Shown here one piece after another: positions 9,085-17,843 of a DNA stretch of 64,000 nt. Numbering within the stretch: the stretch's first letter is position 1; each line of letters opens with the position of its first letter. Where the stretch lies: assembly GCF_010731755.1 (NCBI RefSeq), contig NZ_AP022589.1:3534001-3598000 (forward strand), in the 5' to 3' direction. Made by a program: the position numbers and the translations under genes. Under the pieces are notes generated by a model that worked only from the letters and a program-made list of their open reading frames with translations, had not been told where the DNA came from and searched no databases. The stretch is from Mycolicibacter minnesotensis. Lineage in GTDB: Bacteria > Actinomycetota > Actinomycetes > Mycobacteriales > Mycobacteriaceae.

Positions 9085-9993
9085 CTAGACCGGGGTCGGC
9101 CGCGCGGTGGCATAGGCGAGGGCCTCGCCGATGGTGTTGTGCCGGAACTGGAAGCCCGCCCGTTCCAACGCGTCGGGGATCGCACGTTGCCCGCCCAGAA
9201 GGCTGTCGGCCAACTCTCCCAGCCCGGCACGCACCGCGAATCCGGGCAGCAGCATCGGGGTGGGGCGGTTGAGGGTGCGGCCCAGCACGGTGGTGAACTC
9301 GGCGTTGGTCACCGGTGCAGGCCCGGTCAGGTTGACCGGTCCCGACAAGGTGTCCTGCGAGATCGCGAACATCAGTGCGCGAACCTCGTCCTCCATGCTG
9401 ATCCAGGACATGTACTGACGGCCATTGCCGATCCGGGCTCCAAGGCCCAACCAGAACAGCGGCCGCAACCGGCCCAGGGCACCGCCCGACGCTGACAGCA
9501 CGATGCCGGTACGGGCCAGAACGACGCGGGCGCCGGCATCCTGGGCGGACGCGGTGGCGCCTTCCCAATCCTGGGCGAGCTGCGCCAGGAAATCTGTTCC
9601 TACGGAGGCGGACTCGTCGACGATACGATCGCGGCTATCGCCGTAGTAGCCCACTCCACTGGCATTGATCAGTACCGGAACGCCGGCGTCGGCCACGGCC
9701 GCCGACAGCACCTCGGTCGGGGTGATCCGGCTGTCGCGCAGACTCTGCTTGAACGCCCCCGACCAGCGCCGGTCGCCGATTCCCACGCCACACAGATTGA
9801 CCACCGCGTCGACACCGGCCAGTGCGCCGACGTCGATCTCACCGGCGTCGGGGTCCCATTGCAGCTCGCCGGTGCCCGTCGGTGCCCGCCGCACGATCCG
9901 CAACACCTGGTAGCCGGCGGCGCGCAACGCCGAAACCAGAGCCGAGCCGATCAGGCCGGACGAACCGGCAATCGCAACCACCGGCTGGCTCAC
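9085..9993 (-). CDS. TIGR01777/SDR39U1-type NAD(P)-dependent epimerase-like protein
   Basis: A 302-residue atypical short-chain dehydrogenase (Rv2216 by position). It has the N-terminal nucleotide-binding motif [11 protein letters not shown], a [12 protein letters not shown] segment typical of the TIGR01777 family and the [10 protein letters not shown] block that contains the active-site tyrosine region. A C-terminal DUF1731-like region carries [19 protein letters not shown] and a QRAIP motif. Substrate is unknown; members include the cell-division inhibitor annotation SulA/YfcH. GTG 9993 is preferred, with AGAGGA 8 bases upstream. It lies between dlaT and lipB on the same strand and is probably in the same transcription unit as dlaT. 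Confidence 0.85.
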   Translation of the reverse strand: MSQPVVAIAGSSGLIGSALVSALRAAGYQVLRIVRRAPTGTGELQWDPDAGEIDVGALAGVDAVVNLCGVGIGDRRWSGAFKQSLRDSRITPTEVLSAAVADAGVPVLINASGVGYYGDSRDRIVDESASVGTDFLAQLAQDWEGATASAQDAGARVVLARTGIVLSASGGALGRLRPLFWLGLGARIGNGRQYMSWISMEDEVRALMFAISQDTLSGPVNLTGPAPVTNAEFTTVLGRTLNRPTPMLLPGFAVRAGLGELADSLLGGQRAIPDALERAGFQFRHNTIGEALAYATARPTPV

Positions 9994-10034
9994 CGCTGAA
10001 TCCTCTTGTCGCACATCCCAAGCCCCCCGGGCCG

Positions 10035-11777
10035 TCAGAGACCCAGGTCGGCCTCGAACGCACCTTCTTCGAGCCGGTTCTTGATCGTGGTCACAAAACG
10101 TCCGGCGTCGGCACCGTCGATCAGACGGTGGTCGTAGGTCAGCGGCAGGTAGCTGACCGAGCGCACCCCGATCGACTCATTGCCGGCCTCGTCGATGATG
10201 ACCCGCGGTCGCTTCACGATTGCCCCGGTGCCCAGCATGGCGGCCTGCGGCGGAACCAGAATCGGGGTGTCGAAGAGAGCGCCCTGACTGCCGATGTTGG
10301 TGATCGTGAAAGTGCCCCCGGACAGCTCGTCCGGCTTGAGGTTGCCCGAACGCGCCCGCGCCGCGATGTCGGCGATGGCCCGCGCAAGACCGCCCAGGGA
10401 GAGATCCCCGGCATTGTGAATCACCGGCGACAGCAGACCCTGCTCGGTGTCCACCGCGAAGCCCAAGTGCTCGGCGTCGTAGTAGGTGATCTCCCCGGCG
10501 TCCTCGTTGTAGCTGGCATTGACGTTGGGGTGCGCCTTGAGGGCGTCGATCACCGCACGGGCGATGAACGGCAGATAGGTCAGATTGACGCCTTCACGCT
10601 CGGCGAACCCAGCCTTCGCCCTGGCCCGCAACGCCACGATCTTGGTCATGTCGACCTCGTGAGTCTGGGTGAGCTGCGCAGTGGCCTGCAGGGACTCGCG
10701 GGTCTTCTTGGCGGTGATCTGACGAATCCGGTTGGCCTTGGCGGTGGTGCCGCGCAGGTGGGCCAGCGCCGAGCTGGGGGCCGCAGCCGCCGGGCGCTGG
10801 GCTGCCGCCGCCGGGGCAGCGGGCGCCTTCTGCTGATCGGCCTGCTGCGCGGCGAAGGCCAGCACGTCCTGCTTGCGGATCCGCCCGCCGACGCCGGTTC
10901 CGGTCACCCGGGCCAGGTCGACGTTGTTGTCCGCGGCGAGCTTGCGCACCAGCGGGGTCACATAGCGGGCGCCGTCGCCGTCGGACGCCGCGGATGCGGC
11001 GGGCTGTGCCGGGGCCGGTGCGGGCGCCGGGGCAGCGGCGGGCGCCGGCGCCGGGGTGGGCTCGGGCTGGGCCTGCGGAGCCGGAGCCGGAGCAGCGGGC
11101 TTGGGTGCGGGCTCGGCCGCGGGCGGTGCAGGCGCGGGCGCCGACTCGGCGGCCGGGGCGGGGGACCCCGTTCCGATTCGGGCCAGCTCGCCGCCGACCT
11201 CGACGGTGGCGTCCTCGCCGGCTGTGATCGAGAGCAAGGTGCCGGCCACCGGCGAGGGAATCTCGGTGTCGACCTTGTCGGTGGAGACCTCCACCAGGGG
11301 CTCATCGACCTCGACGGAGTCACCGACCTGCTTGAGCCAGCGTGTCACCGTGCCCTCGGTGACCGACTCACCCAACTCGGGCATCAGCACCGGTGTGCCG
11401 TCTCCGGCGGAGGACTCTGCGGCGGCCGCCGGGGCAGCAGCCGGAGCCTCAGCGGCGGGAGCCGGTTCCGCGGGTGCGGCTTCGGCCGGTGCCGCCTCGG
11501 GCTCGGCCGCCGGGGGGCTGGCGGACTCGCTGCTCTCGCCGGCCTCGCCGATCAAGGCCAGTTCGCCGCCGACCTCGACGGTGGTGTCCTCGCCGGCGAT
11601 GATCTTGGTCAGCACGCCGGCCACCGGGGAAGGGATCTCGGTGTCGACCTTGTCGGTGGACACCTCCAACAGCGGCTCGTCGACCTCGACGGTGTCGCCT
11701 TCCTGCTTGAGCCAGCGGGTGACCGTTCCTTCGGTGACACTCTCACCGAGGGCGGGCATCTGGACTGAGAAGGCCAT
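10035..11777 (-). CDS. dlaT: Dihydrolipoamide acyltransferase (E2) of the pyruvate dehydrogenase complex
   Basis: A 580-residue E2 protein. It has two lipoyl domains, each with the [11 protein letters not shown] motif carrying the lipoylated lysines K43 and K168. Long Ala/Pro-rich linkers separate a peripheral subunit-binding domain ([14 protein letters not shown]...GRIRKQDVL) and the C-terminal acyltransferase domain with the active-site motif [11 protein letters not shown]. In M. tuberculosis the orthologue also serves the peroxynitrite reductase/peroxidase chain. The start at ATG 11777 ([12 protein letters not shown]) has GAGGAG 10 bases upstream; the frame is open far upstream, but that part is not protein-like. 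Two lipoyl domains is normal for the mycobacterial protein. Its lipoyl cofactor is made by the neighbouring lipB-lipA. Confidence 0.97.
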   Translation of the reverse strand: MAFSVQMPALGESVTEGTVTRWLKQEGDTVEVDEPLLEVSTDKVDTEIPSPVAGVLTKIIAGEDTTVEVGGELALIGEAGESSESASPPAAEPEAAPAEAAPAEPAPAAEAPAAAPAAAAESSAGDGTPVLMPELGESVTEGTVTRWLKQVGDSVEVDEPLVEVSTDKVDTEIPSPVAGTLLSITAGEDATVEVGGELARIGTGSPAPAAESAPAPAPPAAEPAPKPAAPAPAPQAQPEPTPAPAPAAAPAPAPAPAQPAASAASDGDGARYVTPLVRKLAADNNVDLARVTGTGVGGRIRKQDVLAFAAQQADQQKAPAAPAAAAQRPAAAAPSSALAHLRGTTAKANRIRQITAKKTRESLQATAQLTQTHEVDMTKIVALRARAKAGFAEREGVNLTYLPFIARAVIDALKAHPNVNASYNEDAGEITYYDAEHLGFAVDTEQGLLSPVIHNAGDLSLGGLARAIADIAARARSGNLKPDELSGGTFTITNIGSQGALFDTPILVPPQAAMLGTGAIVKRPRVIIDEAGNESIGVRSVSYLPLTYDHRLIDGADAGRFVTTIKNRLEEGAFEADLGL

Positions 11778-12008
11778 CGTTGTTGACTCCTCGCTCGATC
11801 GGTCGCTGCACGTCGTCCCCTGGATACCACAGAGTGGCGGGGCGAGGGGGGCGCCCAGGTGGACTGCTGAAAACCATCCTGTCATTGCGGGGTAATGGGC
11901 ACACATCGAGGTGGCGGTCGGGCCTTCACCGAGGCAGTGGGGTAATGAGCGCCGGCTCGTCCGCAAAAGCACCGTTGCGGCCTGCGCTGCGTCACTAATG
12001 TCTCGCGG

Positions 12009-12902
12009 ATGCCCTTTGAGCAGATCGCCGGAGCCTGTGAGATGTGGACCGGTTTCGACATATCCATCGTCGCCCGCAATTACGCCCAACTGGCTGGTTT
12101 GCTGGCTGGTTTCGCGTTCGTCGTCATCAATCTGGTGCTCGACCGTGCCTACCGTCGCCGCAGTGAGGGGCCACCGGACCGGCGTGAGGTAGCGCATGAA
12201 ACCCTCACCGGGATCGCGCTGATGAACGCGTTCCTCGGGTTGTTTCTGACAGCGGTGCAATACAGCCTGTTGGCCGGTGAGCAGGGCTGCGCGGTGACCG
12301 GCGGACGAGCGACATCCGCAGAACTGTTGGGCGGCATATCGTTTGTGGCGTCGCTCTACGTCTTGCTGTACGCCATCGTGCAGTTCGTATCCGGAGCCGT
12401 GGGCGCACTGATTCGGCACTGCGTGTTCATCGTCGCCGTCCTGGTCCCGCCGATCGCGGTGTTCTTCGTCGAAGCGACGCTGACCGACCTCGCCCTGACA
12501 CTCGGTGACCCGCAGACTCATCAACCGTTGCAGCCACTGTGGGACGACGCCAACCGGTGGTCGCTGCCCATCACGGTCGCTATCGCGCTGGCCTGCGCCC
12601 TCGCGTGGTTCGGCGGGCGCCGTCGACGGCGCAGCGACATCTCGATCGGCCCCCTGGCCGCGCGCATCCGGACGGTGTTCCCGTACTTGAGCACCGCGGT
12701 CATCATCGCGGCGATCATGCGGTCCATGTCGGCGTTGCCGAAAACCGATATGGCCTCGCACCTCAGCCCGACAGAAGCCTGGCTTTGGGTGGCCGTCTTC
12801 GCTGCACTGATGCTGGTTCAAAGCTCGGCACTGTCGTTTCAGCAGGGCGTGGAGAGCCCGTACCGACCCGCGCCGAACACCGAGGGTGCCGAGAACGCCT
12901 GA
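12009..12902 (+). CDS. Unrecognised multi-span membrane protein
   Basis: A 297-residue hydrophobic protein that I do not recognise. About seven hydrophobic segments are visible (roughly 26-44, 70-95, 108-130, 136-156, 187-203, 225-245, 258-277). A basic cytosolic loop [13 protein letters not shown] follows the fifth, and the C-terminus is hydrophilic. The N-terminal part has a few conserved-looking acidic positions ([20 protein letters not shown]). No transporter or enzyme motif stands out. In M. tuberculosis I expect ephD at this position, so this gene looks like a replacement. ATG 12009 or ATG 12042 could be the start; no strong ribosome-binding site was seen for either. It converges on pepB. 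Confidence 0.65.
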   Translation: MPFEQIAGACEMWTGFDISIVARNYAQLAGLLAGFAFVVINLVLDRAYRRRSEGPPDRREVAHETLTGIALMNAFLGLFLTAVQYSLLAGEQGCAVTGGRATSAELLGGISFVASLYVLLYAIVQFVSGAVGALIRHCVFIVAVLVPPIAVFFVEATLTDLALTLGDPQTHQPLQPLWDDANRWSLPITVAIALACALAWFGGRRRRRSDISIGPLAARIRTVFPYLSTAVIIAAIMRSMSALPKTDMASHLSPTEAWLWVAVFAALMLVQSSALSFQQGVESPYRPAPNTEGAENA

Positions 12903-12916
12903 CCTGTGGCCCTGCG

Positions 12917-14464
12917 CTACCCGTTCGCGGCGATGTCTTCCAGGACCGCGAACATGGTGCGCGTCGGCACCCCGGTACCGCCCTTGCCGGTGTATCCCCA
13001 AGCTCCGCCGGAGTTGTAGGCCGGGCCCGCCACGTCGATATGCACCCAGTCCACTCCATCGGCCACGAATTCGCGCAGGTAGACACCGGCTACCAGCATG
13101 CCGGCGAAACGCTGTCCGCTGACGTTGGCCAGGTCGGCCACCGTCGACTTCAGGTCTTCCTTGAGCTCGTCGGGCAGCGGCATCGGCCAGCCGTTCTCGC
13201 CGACGGCCTGCGAGAGCGACGCCACCCGGTCGCGGAACGCGTCGGAACCCATCACTCCCGGGATGCGGGCACCCAGCGCCACCGTCTGCGCACCCGTCAG
13301 TGTCGAGGTCTCGATGAGGTAGTCCGGATCGTCCTCACAGGCGCGAACAATGGCGTCGGCCAGGATCAGCCGGCCCTCGGCGTCGGTGTTGAGCACCTCG
13401 ACAGTGGTTCCGCCGTACTGGGTCAGGACATCGCCGGGACGCTGCGCAGTCGACGAAGGCATGTTCTCGGCCATCGGCACGGTGGCGGTAACGTCGATCG
13501 GCAGGCCCCGGCGGGCGGCCAGCACGACAGTCGCGATCACCGCAGCTGCCCCGCCCATGTCGGAGGTCATGTGGTGCATCGAAGCGGCCGGCTTGATCGA
13601 GATACCACCGGTGTCGAAGGTGATGCCCTTGCCCACCAGCGCCACCTTCTTCGCGGTGTTGGGGTCATCGCTCAGGCGCGAGCCGCGATGGATCAGCCGC
13701 ACCAGACGGGGCGGGCGCGAGGAGCCCTGGCCCACCCCGATCACCCCGCCGTAGCCGGCTTCGGCGAGCGCCTGCTCGTCGAGCACCTCGACATCCAGAC
13801 CTGCGGCTTCGCCCAGCGCCTTGGCGCGATCGGCGAACTCGGCCGGGAACAGGTGACTCGGCGGGGTGTTGACGAAGTCGCGGGCGGTGGCCACCGCGGC
13901 GGCGATGTCGGCGCCGCGGGCGGCCTGTGCCTCGGCGTCGTCCGCCGTGGACAGCACGGTTACCGCCTGCAGGCCCGGTTCCTTGGGGGCGGTCTTTTCG
14001 CTGCGGTACGCGGTGAATCGGTAGCCGCCCAGCAGCAGTCCCTCGACTCCGGCGGCGAGCACTCCATCACCGGGCAGCCCACCCAGCGCGCTGATCGCCG
14101 TCGCGGTGCCGTTGAGTGCCCGCGCCGCATTCCCGGCGGCCCGGCGCACCGTGTCGGCCGGCCAGGACTCGCGTGGCTTGCCCAGCCCCACGGTGATCAC
14201 GCTGGCCACGGGCAGCGAGGCCACCACCAGCCGGTTGACCTGCTCGGCGCCGCCTTTGGCCCCCAGCGCACGCAGTCCGGCCTCGATCTCAGCGACCGCG
14301 TCGGCCGGCAGCGCCGGCTCGGTCGCGGCAACCGCTGGACCTTCGGACTCGGAGTCGTCGTCAGCGGCGACGACGCCCACGATCAGCACGGCCTCATCGG
14401 CATCGCTCGGCAGCGCATCGGCGACGGTGACGGAGGGGGCAGGGTATCCGGGATCGGTGCTCAC
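12917..14464 (-). CDS. pepB: Leucyl aminopeptidase (M17)
   Basis: A 515-residue cytosolic M17 metallo-aminopeptidase, the same length as the M. tuberculosis protein. The C-terminal catalytic domain holds the lysine/metal motif [12 protein letters not shown], the SDMGGAAAV metal segment and the family signature [13 protein letters not shown]. The hexameric enzyme releases N-terminal residues from peptides. The start is GTG 14464 (MSTDPGYP); the -10 hexamer TAGGGT lies 8 bases upstream, and an in-frame GTG two codons earlier is less likely. The promoter hexamer overlaps the stop codon of the upstream adenylate cyclase, so the two genes are adjacent with only 11 bases between them. Confidence 0.97.
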   Translation of the reverse strand: MSTDPGYPAPSVTVADALPSDADEAVLIVGVVAADDDSESEGPAVAATEPALPADAVAEIEAGLRALGAKGGAEQVNRLVVASLPVASVITVGLGKPRESWPADTVRRAAGNAARALNGTATAISALGGLPGDGVLAAGVEGLLLGGYRFTAYRSEKTAPKEPGLQAVTVLSTADDAEAQAARGADIAAAVATARDFVNTPPSHLFPAEFADRAKALGEAAGLDVEVLDEQALAEAGYGGVIGVGQGSSRPPRLVRLIHRGSRLSDDPNTAKKVALVGKGITFDTGGISIKPAASMHHMTSDMGGAAAVIATVVLAARRGLPIDVTATVPMAENMPSSTAQRPGDVLTQYGGTTVEVLNTDAEGRLILADAIVRACEDDPDYLIETSTLTGAQTVALGARIPGVMGSDAFRDRVASLSQAVGENGWPMPLPDELKEDLKSTVADLANVSGQRFAGMLVAGVYLREFVADGVDWVHIDVAGPAYNSGGAWGYTGKGGTGVPTRTMFAVLEDIAANG

Positions 14465-14472
14465 AAGCACCC

Positions 14473-14478
14473 ACCCTA
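14473..14478 (-). promoter_or_regulatory. -10 element, leaderless start of pepB
   Basis: TAGGGT on the minus strand, 8 bases before GTG 14464. Its first three bases are the TAG stop codon of the cyclase gene. Confidence 0.4.
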
Positions 14479-15564
14479 ACGATCGGCGACCGAATGCAGT
14501 TCGTACGCTGGGACAGGTTTGTCGAAACCCTTGAGCGTCAACGGTTCCTGAAGGGTGGCCGGCCAGTTGGAGAGCTGATCGCGGACGCAGCTGGAGGCCA
14601 GCACCTGTTTGGGCGCGGCCGCGTCCACCAAACGCGCGGCCAGGTTGACCGGGGTGCCGAAGTAGTCGCCATTGATGGCGATCATCTCGCCGTAGGCCAC
14701 GCCGGCGCGTACCCGCAGGCCGGTTTCGCGGGCTTTGGGGTGGTTGACCAGATCCACCGCCGCTTTGGCCAGCAGCTCGCCGGTCGCGCTCACCCACATC
14801 ACCGCGTCGCCGATGAACTTGACCACCCGACCTCCGTCGCAGTGCACCACGTCGGCGACAGTGCCGGCAAAGTCGGTCAGCAGCGTGGCCAGCTCCGCCG
14901 ACGTCAGGACTTGGGTCAGTGCGGTGAATCCGGTCAGGTCGGCGAACCCCACGCCGCACACGATGCTCGCCGACGGCCCCCCGGCCAGTCCCTCGAGGAA
15001 CGTTCGGTGACTGACCTGGTGTTGACGATGGACGGCGTCGATCATCGCGCCGATGCGAGGGATGTACTGCGCAACCATGCGCCAGGCCCGGGCGGTGGTG
15101 AGTTCGTCGCCGGTATGGCCCAGCCACATGTCGGGCTGGGTGAGCCGGATCATCGACGACTCGGCTTCGGCCAGCCGCGCCATGGTGGCGCCCAGGACCC
15201 GCAGGAATCCGTCGACCGGTTCCCCCAGATAGGACCGCATCTGCAGCCAGGTGGCCAGCCCGTCCACGTCGGCCTGGCTCAGCGCGGGCGTGTCGTGGCT
15301 GGGAACACTGAGCCCGAGCATCCGCCAGGCCTGGGCGACCTCGCCGACCGGCACGCCCAAGGCGTCTGCGGCGCTGTGCAACGTGTAGTCCGGCGGTCCG
15401 GACTGGCCCACCGTGTCACCGGCCAGGCCGAACAGCCGGCCCCGGCGCTCGGCGTCGATCATCTGCTCGGCGGTGAAACCGAGGCTGTCGAGGTATTCGA
15501 CCAGGCCCGCGCGGCCCCTCGCGTCAGCGATACCGCCGGCTTCGAGCGCATCCCAATCCACCAT
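14476..15564 (-). CDS. Class III adenylate cyclase
   Basis: A 362-residue cyclase (Rv2212 by position). The N-terminal 195 residues form a helical regulatory region beginning [17 protein letters not shown], as in the pH/fatty-acid-responsive mycobacterial cyclases. The C-terminal catalytic domain starts near residue 200 with [15 protein letters not shown], whose aspartate is the first metal ligand, and continues with [11 protein letters not shown], which holds the second. [11 protein letters not shown] and [13 protein letters not shown] complete the family pattern. The protein makes cAMP as a head-to-tail dimer and has no membrane segment. It is divergent from gcvT and directly upstream of pepB. 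Confidence 0.93.
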   Translation of the reverse strand: MVDWDALEAGGIADARGRAGLVEYLDSLGFTAEQMIDAERRGRLFGLAGDTVGQSGPPDYTLHSAADALGVPVGEVAQAWRMLGLSVPSHDTPALSQADVDGLATWLQMRSYLGEPVDGFLRVLGATMARLAEAESSMIRLTQPDMWLGHTGDELTTARAWRMVAQYIPRIGAMIDAVHRQHQVSHRTFLEGLAGGPSASIVCGVGFADLTGFTALTQVLTSAELATLLTDFAGTVADVVHCDGGRVVKFIGDAVMWVSATGELLAKAAVDLVNHPKARETGLRVRAGVAYGEMIAINGDYFGTPVNLAARLVDAAAPKQVLASSCVRDQLSNWPATLQEPLTLKGFDKPVPAYELHSVADR

Positions 15565-15582
15565 TTAGACAAGTGTGCCGAT

Positions 15583-15588
15583 TAGGGT
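15583..15588 (+). promoter_or_regulatory. -10 element, leaderless start of gcvT
   Basis: TAGGGT, 8 bases before GTG 15597, in the short divergent gap between the cyclase and gcvT. Confidence 0.42.
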
Positions 15589-15596
15589 GGCTCGTC

Positions 15597-16691
15597 GTGA
15601 GCGAACTGCAACACGGACCCTTGGAAGACCGCCACCGCGCCCTGGGCGCCAGCTTCGCCGAGTTCGGCGGCTGGCTCATGCCGGTGTCCTATGCCGGCAC
15701 CGTCGCCGAGCACAATGCCACCCGCGACACGGTGGGGCTGTTCGATGTCAGCCACCTGGGCAAGGCGACCGTTCGCGGTCCGGGCGCGGCGGCCTTCATC
15801 AACGCCACGCTCACCAACGACCTGGCCAGGATCGCCCCAGGCCAGGCTCAATACACGTTGTGCTGTAACGAGAGCGGCGGCGTCATCGATGACCTGATCG
15901 CCTACTACGTAGCCGACGACGAGATTTTTCTGGTGCCCAATGCCGCCAACACCGCCGACGTGGTGGCCGCCCTGCGCGAGGTCGCGCCGGCCGGGGTGAC
16001 GATCACCGACGAACATCGGTCACGCGCGGTGCTTGCGGTGCAAGGACCCCGATCGACCGAGGTGCTTGCGGGGCTGGGGCTGCCCACCGAGATGGACTAC
16101 ATGGCGTTCGCCGACGCGGACTACGCCGGGGTGCCGGTTCGGGTCTGCCGCTCCGGCTACACCGGTGAGCACGGCTACGAGCTGCTGCCTGCCTGGGACT
16201 CGGCGCCGGTGGTGTTCGACGCGCTGGTGGCAGCGGTCGGGCAGATCGGGGGAGAGTTGGCCGGTCTGGGCGCCCGCGACACGCTGCGCACCGAGATGGG
16301 CTACGCGTTGCACGGGCACGAACTGTCCCCGGAGATCTCGCCGCTGCAGGCTCGTTGTGGTTGGGCGATCGGCTGGAAGAAGGACTCGTTCTTCGGCCGT
16401 GACGCGCTGCTGGCGGAGAAGGCCGCCGGACCTACCCGTCTGCTGCGCGGGCTGCGGGCCACCGGGCGGGGCGTGTTGCGGGCGGAGTTGGCTGTGCTCG
16501 ACGGCGACCGCCGCGTCGGGGTCACCACCTCGGGGACGTTCTCGCCGACCCTCAAGGCCGGGATCGCGCTGGCGCTGATCGACACCGATGCCGGGATCGA
16601 AGACGGCGCGCGACTCACCGTCGACGTGCGGGGCCGCGCTGTCGAATGCGAAGTGGTGACGCCGCCGTTCGTGACGGCAAAAACCCGCTAG
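15597..16691 (+). CDS. gcvT: Aminomethyltransferase, T protein of the glycine cleavage system
   Basis: A 364-residue folate-dependent enzyme that takes the aminomethyl group from the lipoylated H protein, releasing ammonia and forming methylene-tetrahydrofolate. Conserved blocks are [20 protein letters not shown] near the N-terminus, [10 protein letters not shown], the [11 protein letters not shown] folate-site motif and [20 protein letters not shown]. The other glycine cleavage genes are not in this window. The start at GTG 15597 matches the conserved N-terminus ([13 protein letters not shown]) and has a -10 hexamer at leaderless distance. ilvE follows after 23 bases with its own -10. Confidence 0.97.
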   Translation: MSELQHGPLEDRHRALGASFAEFGGWLMPVSYAGTVAEHNATRDTVGLFDVSHLGKATVRGPGAAAFINATLTNDLARIAPGQAQYTLCCNESGGVIDDLIAYYVADDEIFLVPNAANTADVVAALREVAPAGVTITDEHRSRAVLAVQGPRSTEVLAGLGLPTEMDYMAFADADYAGVPVRVCRSGYTGEHGYELLPAWDSAPVVFDALVAAVGQIGGELAGLGARDTLRTEMGYALHGHELSPEISPLQARCGWAIGWKKDSFFGRDALLAEKAAGPTRLLRGLRATGRGVLRAELAVLDGDRRVGVTTSGTFSPTLKAGIALALIDTDAGIEDGARLTVDVRGRAVECEVVTPPFVTAKTR

Positions 16692-16702
16692 CGCACCGGT
16701 TA

Positions 16703-16708
16703 TACAAT
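16703..16708 (+). promoter_or_regulatory. -10 element, leaderless start of ilvE
   Basis: TACAAT, 6 bases before ATG 16715, within the 23-base gap after gcvT. One of the closest matches to TATAAT in the window. Confidence 0.55.
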
Positions 16709-16714
16709 CGCTGC

Positions 16715-17821
16715 ATGACAAGTAGCGTCCTCGAGTTCCACGTGTCGGTCAACGCGAATCCGACGCCCGCCGAGGTACGTGAATCCATTTTGGCGGAACC
16801 GGGTTTCGGTAAGTACCACACCGACCACATGGTGTCGATCGACTACACCGTCGACGCGGGCTGGCACAACGCGCGGGTCATTCCCTATGGGCCTATCGAG
16901 TTGGACCCCTCGGCCATCGTCTTGCACTACGCGCAAGAGGTATTCGAAGGGCTCAAGGCCTACCGCTGGACCGACGGGTCGATCGTCTCGTTCCGGCCGG
17001 AGGCCAATGCCGCGCGGATGCGCGCCTCGTCGCGGCGGCTGGCCATTCCGGAGCTCCCCGACGACCTGTTCATCGAGTCCCTGCGGCAGCTGATCGCGGT
17101 GGACGGATCATGGGTTCCGGCGCCGGGCGGCGAGGAGTCGCTGTACCTGCGTCCGTTCGTCTTCGCCACCGAGCCCGGGTTGGGGGTGCGCCCGGCCAAT
17201 GAGTACCGCTGCCTGGTGATGGGCTCCCCGGCCGGGGCCTACTTCAAGGGCGGCATCAAGCCGGTCAGCGTGTGGCTGTCCACGGAGTATGTCCGGGCAT
17301 GCCCCGGTGGGACCGGCGCCGCCAAGTTCGGCGGCAATTACGCCGCTTCGCTGGTCGCCCAGGCGCAGGCCGCCGAGAACGGCTGCGACCAAGTGGTGTG
17401 GCTGGATGCCGCCGAACGGCGCTACGTCGAAGAGATGGGCGGGATGAACCTGTTCTTCGTTTTCGGCACCGGGGGATCGGCGCGCCTGGTCACTCCGGAG
17501 CTGTCCGGCTCACTGCTGCCCGGTATCACTCGGGATTCATTGCTGCAGTTGGCCACCGACGCCGGGTTCGCCGTCGAAGAACGCAAGCTCGATGTCACCG
17601 AATGGCAGGAGAAGGCCGCCTCCGGTGAGATCACCGAAGTCTTCGCCTGCGGAACGGCCGCCGTCATCACCCCGGTGTCGGTGGTCAAGTCCGCCGAAGG
17701 CGAGTTCACCATCGCTGACGGTCAGCCCGGGGAGGTCACGATGGCGCTGCGGGACACCCTGACCGGAATCCAGCGCGGCACCTTCGCCGACACGCACGGC
17801 TGGATGGCCCGACTGGACTGA
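16715..17821 (+). CDS. ilvE: Branched-chain amino acid aminotransferase
   Basis: A 368-residue fold-type IV PLP aminotransferase, identical in length to the M. tuberculosis enzyme. It performs the last step of Leu, Ile and Val synthesis using glutamate. The PLP lysine is K204 in [26 protein letters not shown] (about 75-85) and [14 protein letters not shown] are family blocks. The start is ATG 16715; a longer in-frame extension into the gcvT 3' end is not conserved. Its promoter appears to be the TACAAT element just upstream. It converges on the PGRS gene with only 22 bases between stop codons. Confidence 0.97.
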   Translation: MTSSVLEFHVSVNANPTPAEVRESILAEPGFGKYHTDHMVSIDYTVDAGWHNARVIPYGPIELDPSAIVLHYAQEVFEGLKAYRWTDGSIVSFRPEANAARMRASSRRLAIPELPDDLFIESLRQLIAVDGSWVPAPGGEESLYLRPFVFATEPGLGVRPANEYRCLVMGSPAGAYFKGGIKPVSVWLSTEYVRACPGGTGAAKFGGNYAASLVAQAQAAENGCDQVVWLDAAERRYVEEMGGMNLFFVFGTGGSARLVTPELSGSLLPGITRDSLLQLATDAGFAVEERKLDVTEWQEKAASGEITEVFACGTAAVITPVSVVKSAEGEFTIADGQPGEVTMALRDTLTGIQRGTFADTHGWMARLD

Positions 17822-17843
17822 GCCGAAGCTCAGCCCCGCGCGC

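Noticed and set aside
9822..11768. 648-codon plus-strand frame opposite dlaT
   Set aside because: Antisense shadow of the GC-rich dlaT coding sequence; the product is Gly/Arg-rich without any domain, and dlaT is certain.
11160..11780. Near-identical DNA segments in dlaT as a recent duplication
   Set aside because: They are the two lipoyl domains, which are both present in the mycobacterial family; not a new event.
12539..14479. 646-codon plus-strand frame opposite pepB
   Set aside because: Antisense shadow of pepB; no recognisable protein and no ribosome-binding site.
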